This document shows, piece after piece, positions 11,319 to 20,878 of a DNA stretch of 64,000 bases. Source of the DNA: Rotaria sp. Silwood1 (lineage: Eukaryota; Rotifera; Eurotatoria; Philodinida; Philodinidae); NCBI GenBank assembly GCA_905250075.1, contig CAJNOP010000029.1, forward strand, positions 382,966 to 446,965, written 5' to 3'. The translations under genes were made by a program, and so were the position numbers. The notes beneath the pieces are model-generated. The model worked only from the letters and a program-made list of their open reading frames with translations. It ran no database searches and had not been told where the DNA came from. How positions within the stretch are numbered: the stretch's first letter is position 1; each line of letters begins with the position of its first letter.

Positions 11319-12607
11319 AATGACATACCAAGGAAATGAAAAAATATTCTTATCCAGTTTCTCTTTGACTTTCGATCAATTGTATAATACTTTATTTTTT
11401 GATCAGATAAATCCACGCCTCCCATGTATTTATTATACTGAACAATTGCTAATGGACAAGAAATTTGCTTTCTACTTCCATCTTTATCTCGTCGACTAAC
11501 TTCACCCTCAACTGCAGGATCAAAGTAGTTTGATGCAATAAGAACTTCTTTCTTGTCCATCCATTCTATTACAGAAACCCCATTAGATGTTAGATATCGA
11601 TGATCGCCTCTCTCAAGTTTTTCTCCTTTCTTCAATTCAGTTGGAAAATATTTTCTATCGGAACGAATTGTACCGGTATCTGAAATTTTATTTCTCCTCA
11701 GCTTGTAAAGTAATTGTAAGGAAGTAAAATAACTATTAAAAAATAATTGACGATTCTTCATTCCTATCCCATTTACTAATGACATGGCTACATCCTCTTC
11801 TAAAGACAAACATCGTTCTGTATTTTTTCCGGTATAAATCTCAAAGTTATACACATATCCTGTACTCGATTCGGCCAAGACCCATACCTTATATCCCCTC
11901 TTAGTTGGTTTCAATGGTTGATACTGTTTTATGGACGATCTACCCTTGAACTTTATCATCGCCTCATCTATGGAAATGCATGATCCAAGTGAGTAGTTTT
12001 TCTGAAGATTTCTTTTCAAAATATTGAGAAAATCATTTATTTTATAGAATTTATTATAATTAGAAGAGTTTTTCGAGGGCATTTTTGAATTATCAGCAAG
12101 ATGAATGTTCGAAAAGAGTCGTTGGAAGTCGTTTCTTGTCATTGTGTTGACAACAGCTGGTGTATAAAGATTTCTGTCTTGACTCCAATAATCTCGAATT
12201 CTTGGCAGCTTGTGAAATCCCATGATACATAAAATACCGAGAAATGCATGTATTAGATTTTCATCAATTTTTTTCCAACTTGTTGCATCTTCACCTTTTT
12301 GAACACAACGTTGTTTGCCGTAAATGTTGGTTTGATCAGTAATTAATTTGATCAAATCTTGGGATATAAACTTGAAAAATGAATCTATTGGTCGAATTAT
12401 ATTGTTTCCTAATGCATGTCCATCAAAATAATTGAAAGAAGTAGAAAAACTTGAGTTGTCAACTTTCCATTCCCAATCATCCATTGAACTTTGGTTGAGT
12501 TCTTCGATTAATGAATCATTATCTTCGGAATCACTACTTTCAAGTTCATCAGAACTAATTGAACTTTCATTTTCATCGGAATAGGTTTCGTCAGAATCTG
12601 AATCCAT
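11319..12607 (-). CDS. piggyBac transposase (DDE_Tnp_1_7), C-terminus in gap
   Basis: An uninterrupted frame of 429 residues from the ATG at 12607 to the edge of the N gap. It begins with an acidic Ser/Asp/Glu-rich segment (residues 1-50), then the DDE domain. Recognisable blocks are PRIRDYWSQDRNLYTP (about 136-150), SCISIDEAMIKFKGR (209-223), FFNSYFTSLQLL (289-300) and YNKYMGGVDLSDQ (391-403). The first and third catalytic Asp are present (D214, D399). At the second site the usual D-N-x-F-T-S reads N-S-Y-F-T-S, so the catalytic Asp is Asn291. The frame is otherwise intact, so this is a young but probably catalytically dead copy, or a domesticated one. The Cys-rich C-terminal finger is hidden in the gap. 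Confidence 0.93.
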
Positions 12608-12905
12608 TATATTTTATAAAACAGTTAGGTTTTCAATACGACACAATGAATCAAAACACGAATTTTTCAAAATTTAGATTTTTGAAGAAAACTTTCTGAA
12701 ATCAAATAGACATACCGCAGTACACTTTTCGACATTGTCTATTCATACGGAGATCTGTACAATCTCGCACAAATATGTCTTAACTACAAACATTTGTTAA
12801 AAATATTCCTTCTAGATCTTAAAAACCACAAACATATTTGAAAATTTTTGAAAATTAGAAATTTTCGCTAGTTGGTACATATATGTACCGCCGGGACTCA
12901 AAGGG
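11319..12905 (-). mobile_element. piggyBac-type DNA transposon, left end lost in gap
   Basis: The right border is visible: a TTAA at 12906-12909 is followed, reading on the minus strand, by CCCTTTGAGTCCCGGCGG and the palindrome GGTACATATATGTACC. TTAA targets with CCC-starting ends are the hallmark of piggyBac elements. The transposase gene lies inside, in minus orientation. The opposite terminal repeat and second TTAA are not seen and must fall in the N gap or be missing. The element sits upstream of the acid sphingomyelinase exons in the same orientation. Confidence 0.88.
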
Positions 12906-12909
12906 TTAA

Positions 12910-13143
12910 AGCGGTGCTTCAGACTTTTGTTTAGGACATTGTGATCGGTACGAGGAAACCTCTGAAGCCAAATTTCAAATTCATGTGTTGACTGTCAATT
13001 GTATCCAGTGAGGGTGTAAGTGTGAGTGTGCGTGTCGATGTGGGTGTGGATATATGTGGGTTTTAGGCTTTCTGTTCTTCCACATCTCCACCCTCATACT
13101 CATACCCACACTCACACCCACACACGTACCTCCTAGTTCACAA
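12910..13143. repeat. G-rich then C-rich telomere-like tract (interstitial)
   Basis: From about 13010 the plus strand carries GTGAGGGTGTAAGTGTGAGTG and GATGTGGGTGTGGATATATG, then from 13080 the complementary type CACATCTCCACCCTC and CATACCCACACTCACACCC. The two halves form an imperfect inverted repeat centred near 13065. TGTGGG-like units resemble the telomeric repeat described for bdelloid rotifers, but they are short and degenerate here. No gene is seen. Confidence 0.6.
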
Positions 13144-13788
13144 TCTATATATATAATGCTCAGTGCGTGTATGTCTGTGCCAGGTCAAAGGACAAAGGTT
13201 AAAGGTCAAATGAGGCTTTAAGGAGAAGACTCAGTGCCTATTGTATGGGGATACCCATAGATCCTCAAGGGCTATTCTATGGAGGCACCCATAGATCTTC
13301 AAGGGCTATCCTGTGGAGGTACCCATAGGTTCTCAAGGGCTATCCTACAGAGGTATCCATAGGTCCTCAAGAGCTATCCTATGGAGGTACCGATAGATCC
13401 TCAAGAGCTATTATATGGGGATACCCATAGGCTCTCAACGGCTATAGAATTAGAGTACCGCGAGACTCTCAAGGGCTATCCTATTGAGGTACCCATAGAT
13501 CCTCAAGAGCTATAATATGTGGGTAGCCATAGGTGCTCAAGGGTGTATGGCAAGAAGAGGGTAAGGCAAAAAGGGGATAATGCTACAAGAGCTACGAGGG
13601 GTATAAGGCCGAAGACTAATGGACTATAAAAATATGTGCACTGTAGGAGTATGAAACCGTGGGGCTACCTATCCGTATATATAATATCGAGTGTCTATTC
13701 GTCCTTTAGCAGATGAAAAATTGAACATCCGACGTCATACGTTAGAGGAAAAGGAGAGCCGTGCAGTATACACGGGATCTCACTTGAA
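13144..13788 (+). mobile_element. Helitron/Helentron-like non-autonomous element, copy 1
   Basis: It starts TCTATATATATAATGCTCAG after AA at 13143 and ends with a GC-rich hairpin CCGTG-CAGTATA-CACGG (13759-13775) about 11 bases before the end. That is the arrangement of Helitron-type termini: a TC 5' start, a subterminal 3' hairpin and no target duplication. The body is filled by the nine-unit 34-bp minisatellite (13236-13541) and then short ctataag-type repeats. The last 115 bp (from about 13672) match the last 115 bp of copy 2. The 3' end reads CACTTG rather than the classic CTAG. It has no coding capacity. Confidence 0.68.
13236..13541. repeat. Minisatellite, nine units of 34 bp
   Basis: Nine head-to-tail units of 34 bp with the pattern aagggctatcctatggaggt followed by acccatagatcctc. 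Units differ at several positions each, and the sixth (around 13440) is the most diverged. It lies inside the first Helitron-like element. Confidence 0.9.
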
Positions 13789-14613
13789 TCTGTATATATG
13801 ATGTTCAGCGTGCGTCTCTCTGCGCCGGATCAAAGGTTAAAGCTCAAACAAGATTATAACGGGCAAGACTATACGAGAAGATGACTATAGAGGATAGGGC
13901 CATTAGGCTGGATCGCTATAAGGGGGTAACCCTATAAGGAAAAAAGGCTATAAACAAGTAAGGCAATAGGGAAGTAAGGCTATAAGACGATGAGACTATA
14001 AGAGTGTGGGGCTATAAGGGGTAAGGTCAGCAGGCAGAAAGGCTAAGACGTGGGAAAACGATAAAAATGAAGCGCTATGAAGGGGTACCCATATAAAAGC
14101 AATAAGCTAGAAAAGGGTACCCCTATAAAAACAATAGGCTAGAGAGGAGTAAGGCTATACGGGATAAGGCAATAAGGGCGTAAGGCTATAAGAGAATGAG
14201 GCTGTAAGATGATGAGGCTATAAGACGGTAAGCCTATAAGTGGGAAGGACCATAAGTGAATCAGAAGATATGGCGTAACACTATAAAGGGGTAAGGGAAT
14301 AAGGCTATAATGGAGTATGGCTATAAAGGGGAACTCTATAAGAGTGGAATGGTATAGAGGGATAAAGCTATAAAGGTGTAAGTCTATATAAGAGTAAGGC
14401 AATAACGGGTTCAGACTACAGAGCTAAGACTGTTGGTGGTTAGGCCACAAGAGCTACATGAGCAATTAGCGATAAAAGGATATCACTTCGTAGGGCTCCT
14501 ATATACATAATATTGAGGGTGGGTGTTTCTGTTACCGAGTGAAATGTTAAAGGTTTCAGGTCATACGTTAAAGGAAAGCAAGCTGCCGTGCAGTATGCAC
14601 GGGTTCTCGCTAG
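13789..14613 (+). mobile_element. Helitron/Helentron-like non-autonomous element, copy 2
   Basis: It follows copy 1 directly. It starts TCTGTATATATGATGTTCAG (similar to the start of copy 1), and its body is a long run of degenerate ctataag/ggtaag short repeats (about 13840-14400). It ends with the hairpin CCGTGC-AGTAT-GCACGG (14586-14602), then GTTCTCGCTAG at 14603-14613, so CTAG is the 3' end, as in classic Helitrons. The 115-bp 3' segment shares cgttaaaggaaa-type sequence with copy 1. The open frame on the minus strand at 14139-14402 is only the repeat read through. Confidence 0.72.
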
Positions 14614-15454
14614 TATCTACAATATTATCTATAAGCTTCTATTGAATATAGATATCAAATACCGTATTCATAGGAAATTGAAATCTGAGCGTTAAACAGC
14701 TCTTAGTACTTGACTAGTCCACAATGATGTCTTCTTCTGGTACCAAGTCGACAGAAAAAAAAAGATTATGTAGGTTAATTTTCTCGTTCGTGCAAGATGT
14801 GAAGAAGAGGAAGAGCGAAAATGAAAAAATGAACAGCCTTCGATTTTTTCTGTTCTCTTGGTATCTTTTTCTTCTCTGTCCTCATCACTTACTTATCTCT
14901 CGTTTTCTCCCGTAATCTACCAAGTCAGAGTGAGTATCGTCATAAACATATCATATTTCAGACGCATGATTTCGGTTTTATAGCGGTTGCTCTGAGTCAT
15001 GTCAATTTTTTTCTCCTCTTTCCTCTGAAACTGTCGGCATTTTTGGAGTTTTTTGGTTGAAATGAGCTTAAAAAAACAAAAACACGATTGAATCATGCTG
15101 AATCGATCACGATAATGTACTGCTTCCGTATTTCTTTGTCATTCAATCGAAACTAATACAACAAACATGATTGTCTAGTATATTGCATTAGTAGTGCATT
15201 GCTAAACATCAAAGTGGTTGAAAATGATACATACTAATGTACATTATTTTTCAAGTCTGCTTGATCGAATGCTATACTTTCTCCATCCTCGATGTATGGT
15301 ATCATTAGAAACATTTGCCTTTCTTTTTTACCTACTCCAGGTGTTCGTTTGACTCTTCTATTTTGTTATATTATCTTTTAGATAACGAAACGACAAAAAG
15401 ATCTATTCTTGGCTTTACTATTCAGTATGTGCACTTTATAAAACTGAGTATAAG
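14614..15454. other. Intergenic region upstream of the dehydrogenase
   Basis: No gene is seen apart from a 63-residue low-complexity frame at 14724-14915 that I do not support. A pyrimidine-rich acceptor-like site, ATTATCTTTTAG, ends at 15381, about 74 nt before the SDR start codon. This suggests the gene is expressed with a 5' UTR intron or trans-spliced leader. Confidence 0.5.
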
Positions 15455-16219
15455 ATGGCGACAAAACCTCTAGCTATTATCACGGGTGCAGCATCCGGCA
15501 TTGGTCGAGCAGTAGCTCAGCAATTAGCAAAAACACACACTCTTCTACTGATTGATCGAGCAGAATTTGAAGAAAATATCCAGGCGGAAATACTGAATTT
15601 CGATGTGGGACAGGGAGCTGAATGGGGAAAAGTGACAGAGGCAATCAAAGAGCGACCAATTGACTTTGTCATGCTCAATGCAGGAGTCGGAACGAATCCT
15701 TCATGGACCGATTTGGATGGATGGCGTAGGTTGATGGATACCAATCTATTTGGCATAGTCAATGGGATTGCGACGCTGCTACCGCTCATTGAAAATACAA
15801 AAGCAACCATTGTCATTACTGGATCCAAACAAGGAATTACCAATCCACCTGGAAATCCAGCATACAATGCTTCAAAAGCTGCTGTCAAGACGCTGGCAGA
15901 AAGTCTCTCTTATGATCTCCGTAAAACAAATGTTGACGTGCATCTTCTAATTCCGGGATACACTTACACGGGAATGACTCGTGGCACCTTAACAAGCAAA
16001 CCAGATTCAGCATGGACTCCAGATCAAGTTGCTTCGTACATGTTCGAAAAAATCAAGCAGAAACAATTTTACATTCTCTGTCCCGATAATGCTGTGACAA
16101 ATGAAATTGATTATAAACGCATGGCCTGGAACCTGCGTGATATTATTGAAGGGCGTCCAGCACTGTCTCGATGGCGAGAGGAAACTGCTAGTGACTTTGC
16201 TAAATACATCAAAGAATAA
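15455..16219 (+). CDS. Short-chain dehydrogenase/reductase, intronless
   Basis: A single uninterrupted frame of 254 residues, the normal length for a classical SDR, predicted to use NAD(H) or NADP(H). It has the dinucleotide motif TGAASGIG (10-17), NAG (75-77), Asn97 in DTNLFG, and the catalytic Ser124, Tyr137 and Lys141 (ITGSK...AYNASK), so the complete Asn-Ser-Tyr-Lys tetrad is present. LLIPGYTYTGMT follows the usual PG loop. The substrate cannot be told. It lacks introns while every other confidently identified gene here has them, and its GC and use of C/G-ending codons are visibly higher than its neighbours. It lies between mobile elements and telomere-like tracts. These features suggest acquisition from bacteria or fungi, but only a phylogeny can show this. 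AATAAA follows at 16312. Confidence 0.9.
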   Translation: MATKPLAIITGAASGIGRAVAQQLAKTHTLLLIDRAEFEENIQAEILNFDVGQGAEWGKVTEAIKERPIDFVMLNAGVGTNPSWTDLDGWRRLMDTNLFGIVNGIATLLPLIENTKATIVITGSKQGITNPPGNPAYNASKAAVKTLAESLSYDLRKTNVDVHLLIPGYTYTGMTRGTLTSKPDSAWTPDQVASYMFEKIKQKQFYILCPDNAVTNEIDYKRMAWNLRDIIEGRPALSRWREETASDFAKYIKE

Positions 16220-16311
16220 CATTGCTCCTCATTTTTGTTCCTTCAATATTTTACCCTGTTGCCAAATTTCAAGTGTAATTTTCTCCTAATCATTGATTAC
16301 ATTCTTAACTT

Positions 16312-16317
16312 AATAAA
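16312..16317 (+). other. Poly(A) signal of the SDR gene
   Basis: AATAAA lies 93 nt after the SDR stop codon in AT-rich sequence, a normal spacing for an animal polyadenylation signal. This supports expression of the intronless gene as a eukaryotic transcript. Confidence 0.6.
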
Positions 16318-16326
16318 GAAGCAACA

Positions 16327-16431
16327 TCAGGTGTTGATCAAGTTAATCACACCGTGTGCACCTCCCTGAGTAATTTCCAGTTTTTGCTTCAAACTCTTCA
16401 TGGCACTGTCTTTAAAAAACGTGTTGTCACT
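16327..16431 (-). pseudogene. Possible medium-chain alcohol dehydrogenase fragment
   Basis: A 35-codon frame ends in TGA at 16327, behind an acceptor-like TTAATTAG. The translation contains MKSLKQKLEITQGGAHGVIN and then LINT, which resembles the nucleotide-binding region of zinc-type alcohol dehydrogenases (...EITGGxGAHxVINxVN). Its GC is higher than its surroundings. No other exon is seen, and the frame stops in the middle of what would be the domain, so it is probably a decayed remnant. The match is short and could be coincidence. Confidence 0.3.
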
Positions 16432-19400
16432 AATTAATTAGTCTTGAGGGTGTGGGTGTGGGCATGGTTGTTAGTTAACAGAATTCTAACAGTGGTATCT
16501 ACCCATACCTCGTCAATCATTTTCGGGAGTCTAACGATATATTTAGCAAAAAAATGACAAGCTTTTATCTACTCTTGAAGAATTGACATAAAAATCGAGA
16601 TAATTTATTACTTCAAAACGTCAAGACGTATATGCTGGTGTTAGCTTTCTGTTGAATCACTATCACACACACACACGGATATCTTCGATCCACTCCACTC
16701 CGTGATCTAAAGTTTTAAACTTACAAATTATCTCAATTTTCATATCAATACATATCAAAATATTGTAGAGGGAATAAAAGCGCATCATTCTTTGCTACTA
16801 CATATGTCGTTAGACTTCGAAAATGATTGATGTTGATAAAAAAATACGAATCAAAACAGATTATGTACTTTACTGAAGTATATTGTGCTTAAGTCCGTTG
16901 TACTTAGGTATATTGTACTGAGTACATTTTTAAGTAAAAAGTATTTGACCTTTTACTGCAAAAGATGTACTCGTATCTAAGAATTTTATTTACTTTGTAC
17001 GAAAAGTACCAAGTATTGTGCTAAGTATCCAACATCTGACATCTAGATTTAATATATTAAATCTCACTTTCATATGACATAAATTTTTCTTACGTTAAAA
17101 GAGAATGAATGAGGTAGACATTGTGAGTATAGTATTACTTTCGCCCAAATTAAAGTTATTCTGTCTTATATTTGTTCTTTTTCTGATCGAAGGACACTGC
17201 AGTTTGACATATCTCCATCAATATACAGACAACGAAATCCATTGTTTTTCAATAGTAAGAAAAAACATGGCACCGTCATTCAAGAATACGTTGCGTGTCT
17301 TTGCAAATCCAAGCGTTTATTGTGCGAAAAAAAACAGTTGTCGACGATGTCGGCATTGATTGATGGATGCACGATTATAATATATTTTTTCCTGAAAGTC
17401 CAAATATCAAGAGCAAGAAAGATTAACAAGAAAGTACACTGACAACGAGGAAAAAGACGTTTTTTGATTACACTTGTATTAATGTTGCCATTTTTTTGTT
17501 CATATACATATATACAGTAAGTGAATCAATATGAAGATAAAATGTGTAAATAAATAGACACTAAACAACGCAAGGTTATATTTTCCTACCTTCTTTCTCT
17601 CGCCTGAATTACATCGCATCAGGAGCATTTTTTCGCTCTCTGTCTCTCTATTTTGTAACTAATTGATAAATTCAAATGAACAAGACTATGTCAAAATGTA
17701 TTTAATACTGTCCATAGAACTTTAGGAACATTTTCTTTCCACACTTCAAGACTCAATTCTTGAGGACTTCCATTTTATTTTATCTGATAAGAGCAATTTC
17801 AAATTTCTCATGATCTGCAGAAAAGTGAAATTTCTTAGAAAGGAGGGGAAAATGTTCCCCAAATCTCAAACTTGAGATAGCGAACTTTCAAAACTCTAAT
17901 ATTTGCCCTTTTAATAAATGAATAGATTGACGATGATGCAGCTAATCTGCTTATATCTCTAGATAAACATGATCCATAGGCTTCATATTCCAACTGAGCC
18001 CTGTTGCTACTCGGAAACATGTGTAGAGATGCACCTCAAGCGAAGTCTATAGGGGATTAGTGTCAAGTAATTGGTTAAGATGAATTCAAAAAGTAGTTAA
18101 CGACTATTTAAGTTACCAACATGGTATCATCAACGGAAGTTTTTATTCAAGTCAAGCATAAGAGTTTCTAGGAAGCATCGATGTAAGAAATACTCATTAG
18201 ATATAGGTAGAACGTCCTCTATGAACATATGTGCAGCTGCCACAAATATTTGTTCTTGAATGAAAGATGTTCGCTTTTCTCCCTAGAAAACCTTCATATA
18301 TTATTGAAGGCTTTAAAGCATTGGAAATTATTCTAGAAAAAAATGCACTTCAAACAGTTATATATACTGTGACTTCAATGCACAAAACAAGTTACTATTG
18401 AGCTTTTGCACGAGTCACATGTTGTCGACACTAGATACTATTTTGCATGAGAAGGTCATTTGACAAGAACATTTCACATATGCTAGGTGAGTCGGTGTTC
18501 TGAGACTTTCATGAATGAATGTCAAAAATCCGTCACCAATATTTGCCCCTTTCGAATAGAAATCATGTGAAAAAAAAACAGATTGTTTCAAAGGATAAGT
18601 GTCTGGGTAAATGTGGGCGTATGACATGAGTTAAAAACCTTGGTACTACCAGTTTTCAGCTACCTAGACTTCCAGCCTGCCAGTAAACAAGCTCGAGTTT
18701 AATACCAATCGAGAGATTTCGGTGAATTCCATGTGATACACATGGCTTCTCAATTGGTTCAGCTGTTAGAACAAATATATGGCAGAAATTCTTCGTTTTT
18801 TTTTCTACTAAAAACAAGGTTCAAAAGACGATGTTTTGAGTTTTTACGGGTCTCTTTCGCAATAGAAGTTTTTTGAATAGTGGGCATCTGAGGGTATACT
18901 CGGTTCACCGTCCGGCACAACTAATATTTTTTTGGTACGAGTGTATTAGGTAATGTTTTTTTCAAAAAAACACGAATCCATAGCTGTCTTTCTTGGTCTA
19001 TGTTGGAAAAACTGCATATTCAAAGTATTCAGATTGTTGAGAATAAGTGGTCGAAATCTCGAACAGGTCGATTTTAGAGTGACCTGCTTCATATGTCACA
19101 AGTCGGATTTGAGATCTTAATCTCACTTGTACATTATTTCTACAGCTCTATCTCTCTTCCAACTTTTCAATAATCTAACGAATATATATATAGGATGACA
19201 ACATGGGAAAATCTTTTACGGAGAATTCCCTAGATGATAAACAACGAAAGAAAAATCCATAGTATGACATGAAACAAAGAAGGACCGAAGGAAAGGAAAA
19301 GTTCATAGCATATATATGACAGGAAAGTAAAAATCCATAGCTCATGACTAGACAATAGAAGAAAAGAAGACGAACATGAGTGCTTATGTATAGTCCTATA

Positions 19401-19706
19401 GATAAAGAAGAAAAAAATCCTTATGACTGCATCTGAAGAGGGATGAAGATTATCATACAGGAACATTTCTAGAGATTAATATTTATCTTCTGATATAGTA
19501 TGAACTATTAGCCATAAACTTGTTTGATTTCTCTCTATTTTTATAGGTACTTTTTTTGTCTATCTCTGCCTCGCTATTTCTGTTGTAAATATTTGAACAA
19601 CAATGCAAATGTGATAATAAAGTTAAAAATATCGTTTAATAAACATAATGCAATATTGATTTCTTAATTTCATATAACACAAAGAAGAAAAGAATCAATT
19701 TAAAAA
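16432..19706. other. Intergenic region, 3.3 kb
   Basis: No gene supported. It contains a short GGGTGTGGGTGTGGGC tract at 16447-16463, a CACACACACAC microsatellite near 16665, and a set of TACTT/AAGTA-rich short repeats at 16860-17030. Frames at 17105-17442, 17835-18020, 18415-18627 and 19230-19466 are low-complexity or unrecognisable. Confidence 0.45.
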
Positions 19707-20660
19707 TTATTTCTTTTTCTGAATTGGATTGTCCGAATCATCTTCGAAATCATTTGTACGTTTTTTGACTTTTAAACAATTTTCCCATCGATTTATTAAA
19801 TCATCTAATGCTTGTTCCATATCAGCTGGTTTTATTTGTTTTAGTGATTTCTTCGATCGAAGAAGAATCCATTCGCCTTCTAATTTGTTTGATTTTTTCA
19901 CAGCTTCTTCTTGATTGTGAATTTTAAGATTCTCGAAACCTTTTTTAGCATTTTCAAGTGCATTAGTAACTTGTTTACTTGTTTTCGATGTAATCATATT
20001 GATACGAACACCATATTGTTTTTCTAATATAGAAAAATGGCCATTTGGACCAATAAATCGTTTACGCTGCAATTCTTTGGCTACTTCTAATAAATGATCG
20101 GAATTTCTATTTTTAGTTTTATGATCGAAAGTATATGGTAAAAATAGAAATGTTCCATTTTTAATTGTTTTTCTTGTCGTTTTATGATCAGCATCTGATG
20201 AAGAACTGCTGCTTGTTGAACTCGATGAAGAACTACTTTCTGTGGAGCTCGATGAAGAACTGCTATCTTTAGAACTTGACGAAGAACTGCTACTACTGTG
20301 ATTAAATGTTGGTTTACGTCGTTTTTGTTTTTCAACTGAGGATGATTCTGACAACAATGAGGTAGAACTTCGATTTTTTTCAATAAGATTTTTCAATATA
20401 TTTAACGATAAAATTAATTTTGGATTCATTTGTTTTTCTTGATTCACTCGTTCAATAAGATTTTTCAATTTTATTAGTTCGTTTTCTTCTTGTGCAACCA
20501 TTATCTGTTCCATGGTTTCGCTATTCTCATCATGACATGTACAACATTGACGTGGCAGAGTACGTAAGATTGGTATTGGCATACGTTTTTCATTTCGAAG
20601 CTCATTAATAACACTGTGAAATGAAGAACGAAATCGTTTATCATGAACTAAACACGACAT
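19707..20660 (-). CDS. Unrecognised Ser-rich protein with KH-like segment
   Basis: The frame is open from 20789, but an acceptor-like CAACATAG ends one base before the ATG at 20660, and a donor-like GTAAGG lies further upstream. I therefore choose 20660, giving 317 residues. Visible parts are an N-terminal region with a CxxC-like QCCTCHDE patch (about 45-55), two Leu/Lys-rich helices (70-110), an almost pure Ser run (about 120-157), and a C-terminal region. In the latter, KRFIGPNGHFSILEKQYGVR followed by INMITSK (about 197-225) looks like the GxxG loop and strand of a KH RNA-binding fold. The tail is acidic then ends in Lys. If the upstream ATG were used, the product would begin with a hydrophobic segment. 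I do not know the family. It lies 218 bp past the AUP1 stop on the same strand. Confidence 0.6.
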   Translation of the reverse strand: MSCLVHDKRFRSSFHSVINELRNEKRMPIPILRTLPRQCCTCHDENSETMEQIMVAQEENELIKLKNLIERVNQEKQMNPKLILSLNILKNLIEKNRSSTSLLSESSSVEKQKRRKPTFNHSSSSSSSSSKDSSSSSSSTESSSSSSSTSSSSSSDADHKTTRKTIKNGTFLFLPYTFDHKTKNRNSDHLLEVAKELQRKRFIGPNGHFSILEKQYGVRINMITSKTSKQVTNALENAKKGFENLKIHNQEEAVKKSNKLEGEWILLRSKKSLKQIKPADMEQALDDLINRWENCLKVKKRTNDFEDDSDNPIQKKK

Positions 20661-20878
20661 ACTATGTTGCTTTGAAGAAGGATCAATGAAAAGAAAAACA
20701 GGATAGAAATATATAACTTGCACAATTACAAGAAGATAAAAAGTAATTTCACCATCATGAGGTAAGCACAACCTTACAGAGGTAAACAATGATGGTTGTT
20801 TTTTTATTTATTTCTATAGTGCCTTTTATAAAAGAAAACAAACTAGATTTTTCGGAAAACCAAAAGAATCTTTATCAT

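Noticed and set aside
11185..11499. Plus-strand frame crossing the N gap
   Set aside because: Open only because N codons are not stops. The right part is antisense to the piggyBac transposase.
12995..13140. True telomere end
   Set aside because: The tract is short, degenerate, switches strand and is flanked by ordinary sequence on both sides.
13236..13541. CRISPR-like array of 34-bp repeats
   Set aside because: Units are contiguous without unique spacers and lie inside a eukaryotic Helitron-like element, so it is a minisatellite.
14139..14402. 87-residue Leu/Tyr/Pro-rich frame on the minus strand
   Set aside because: It is a read-through of the ctataag/ggtaag short tandem repeats. The periodic peptide reflects the DNA repeat.
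17105..17442. Two overlapping plus-strand frames of 84 and 66 residues
   Set aside because: No domain, no conserved motif, high A/T composition. Overlapping frames argue for chance.
20087..20383. 98-residue minus-strand frame rich in HR and VL pairs
   Set aside because: Alternate reading frame of the poly-Ser run in the KH-like gene.
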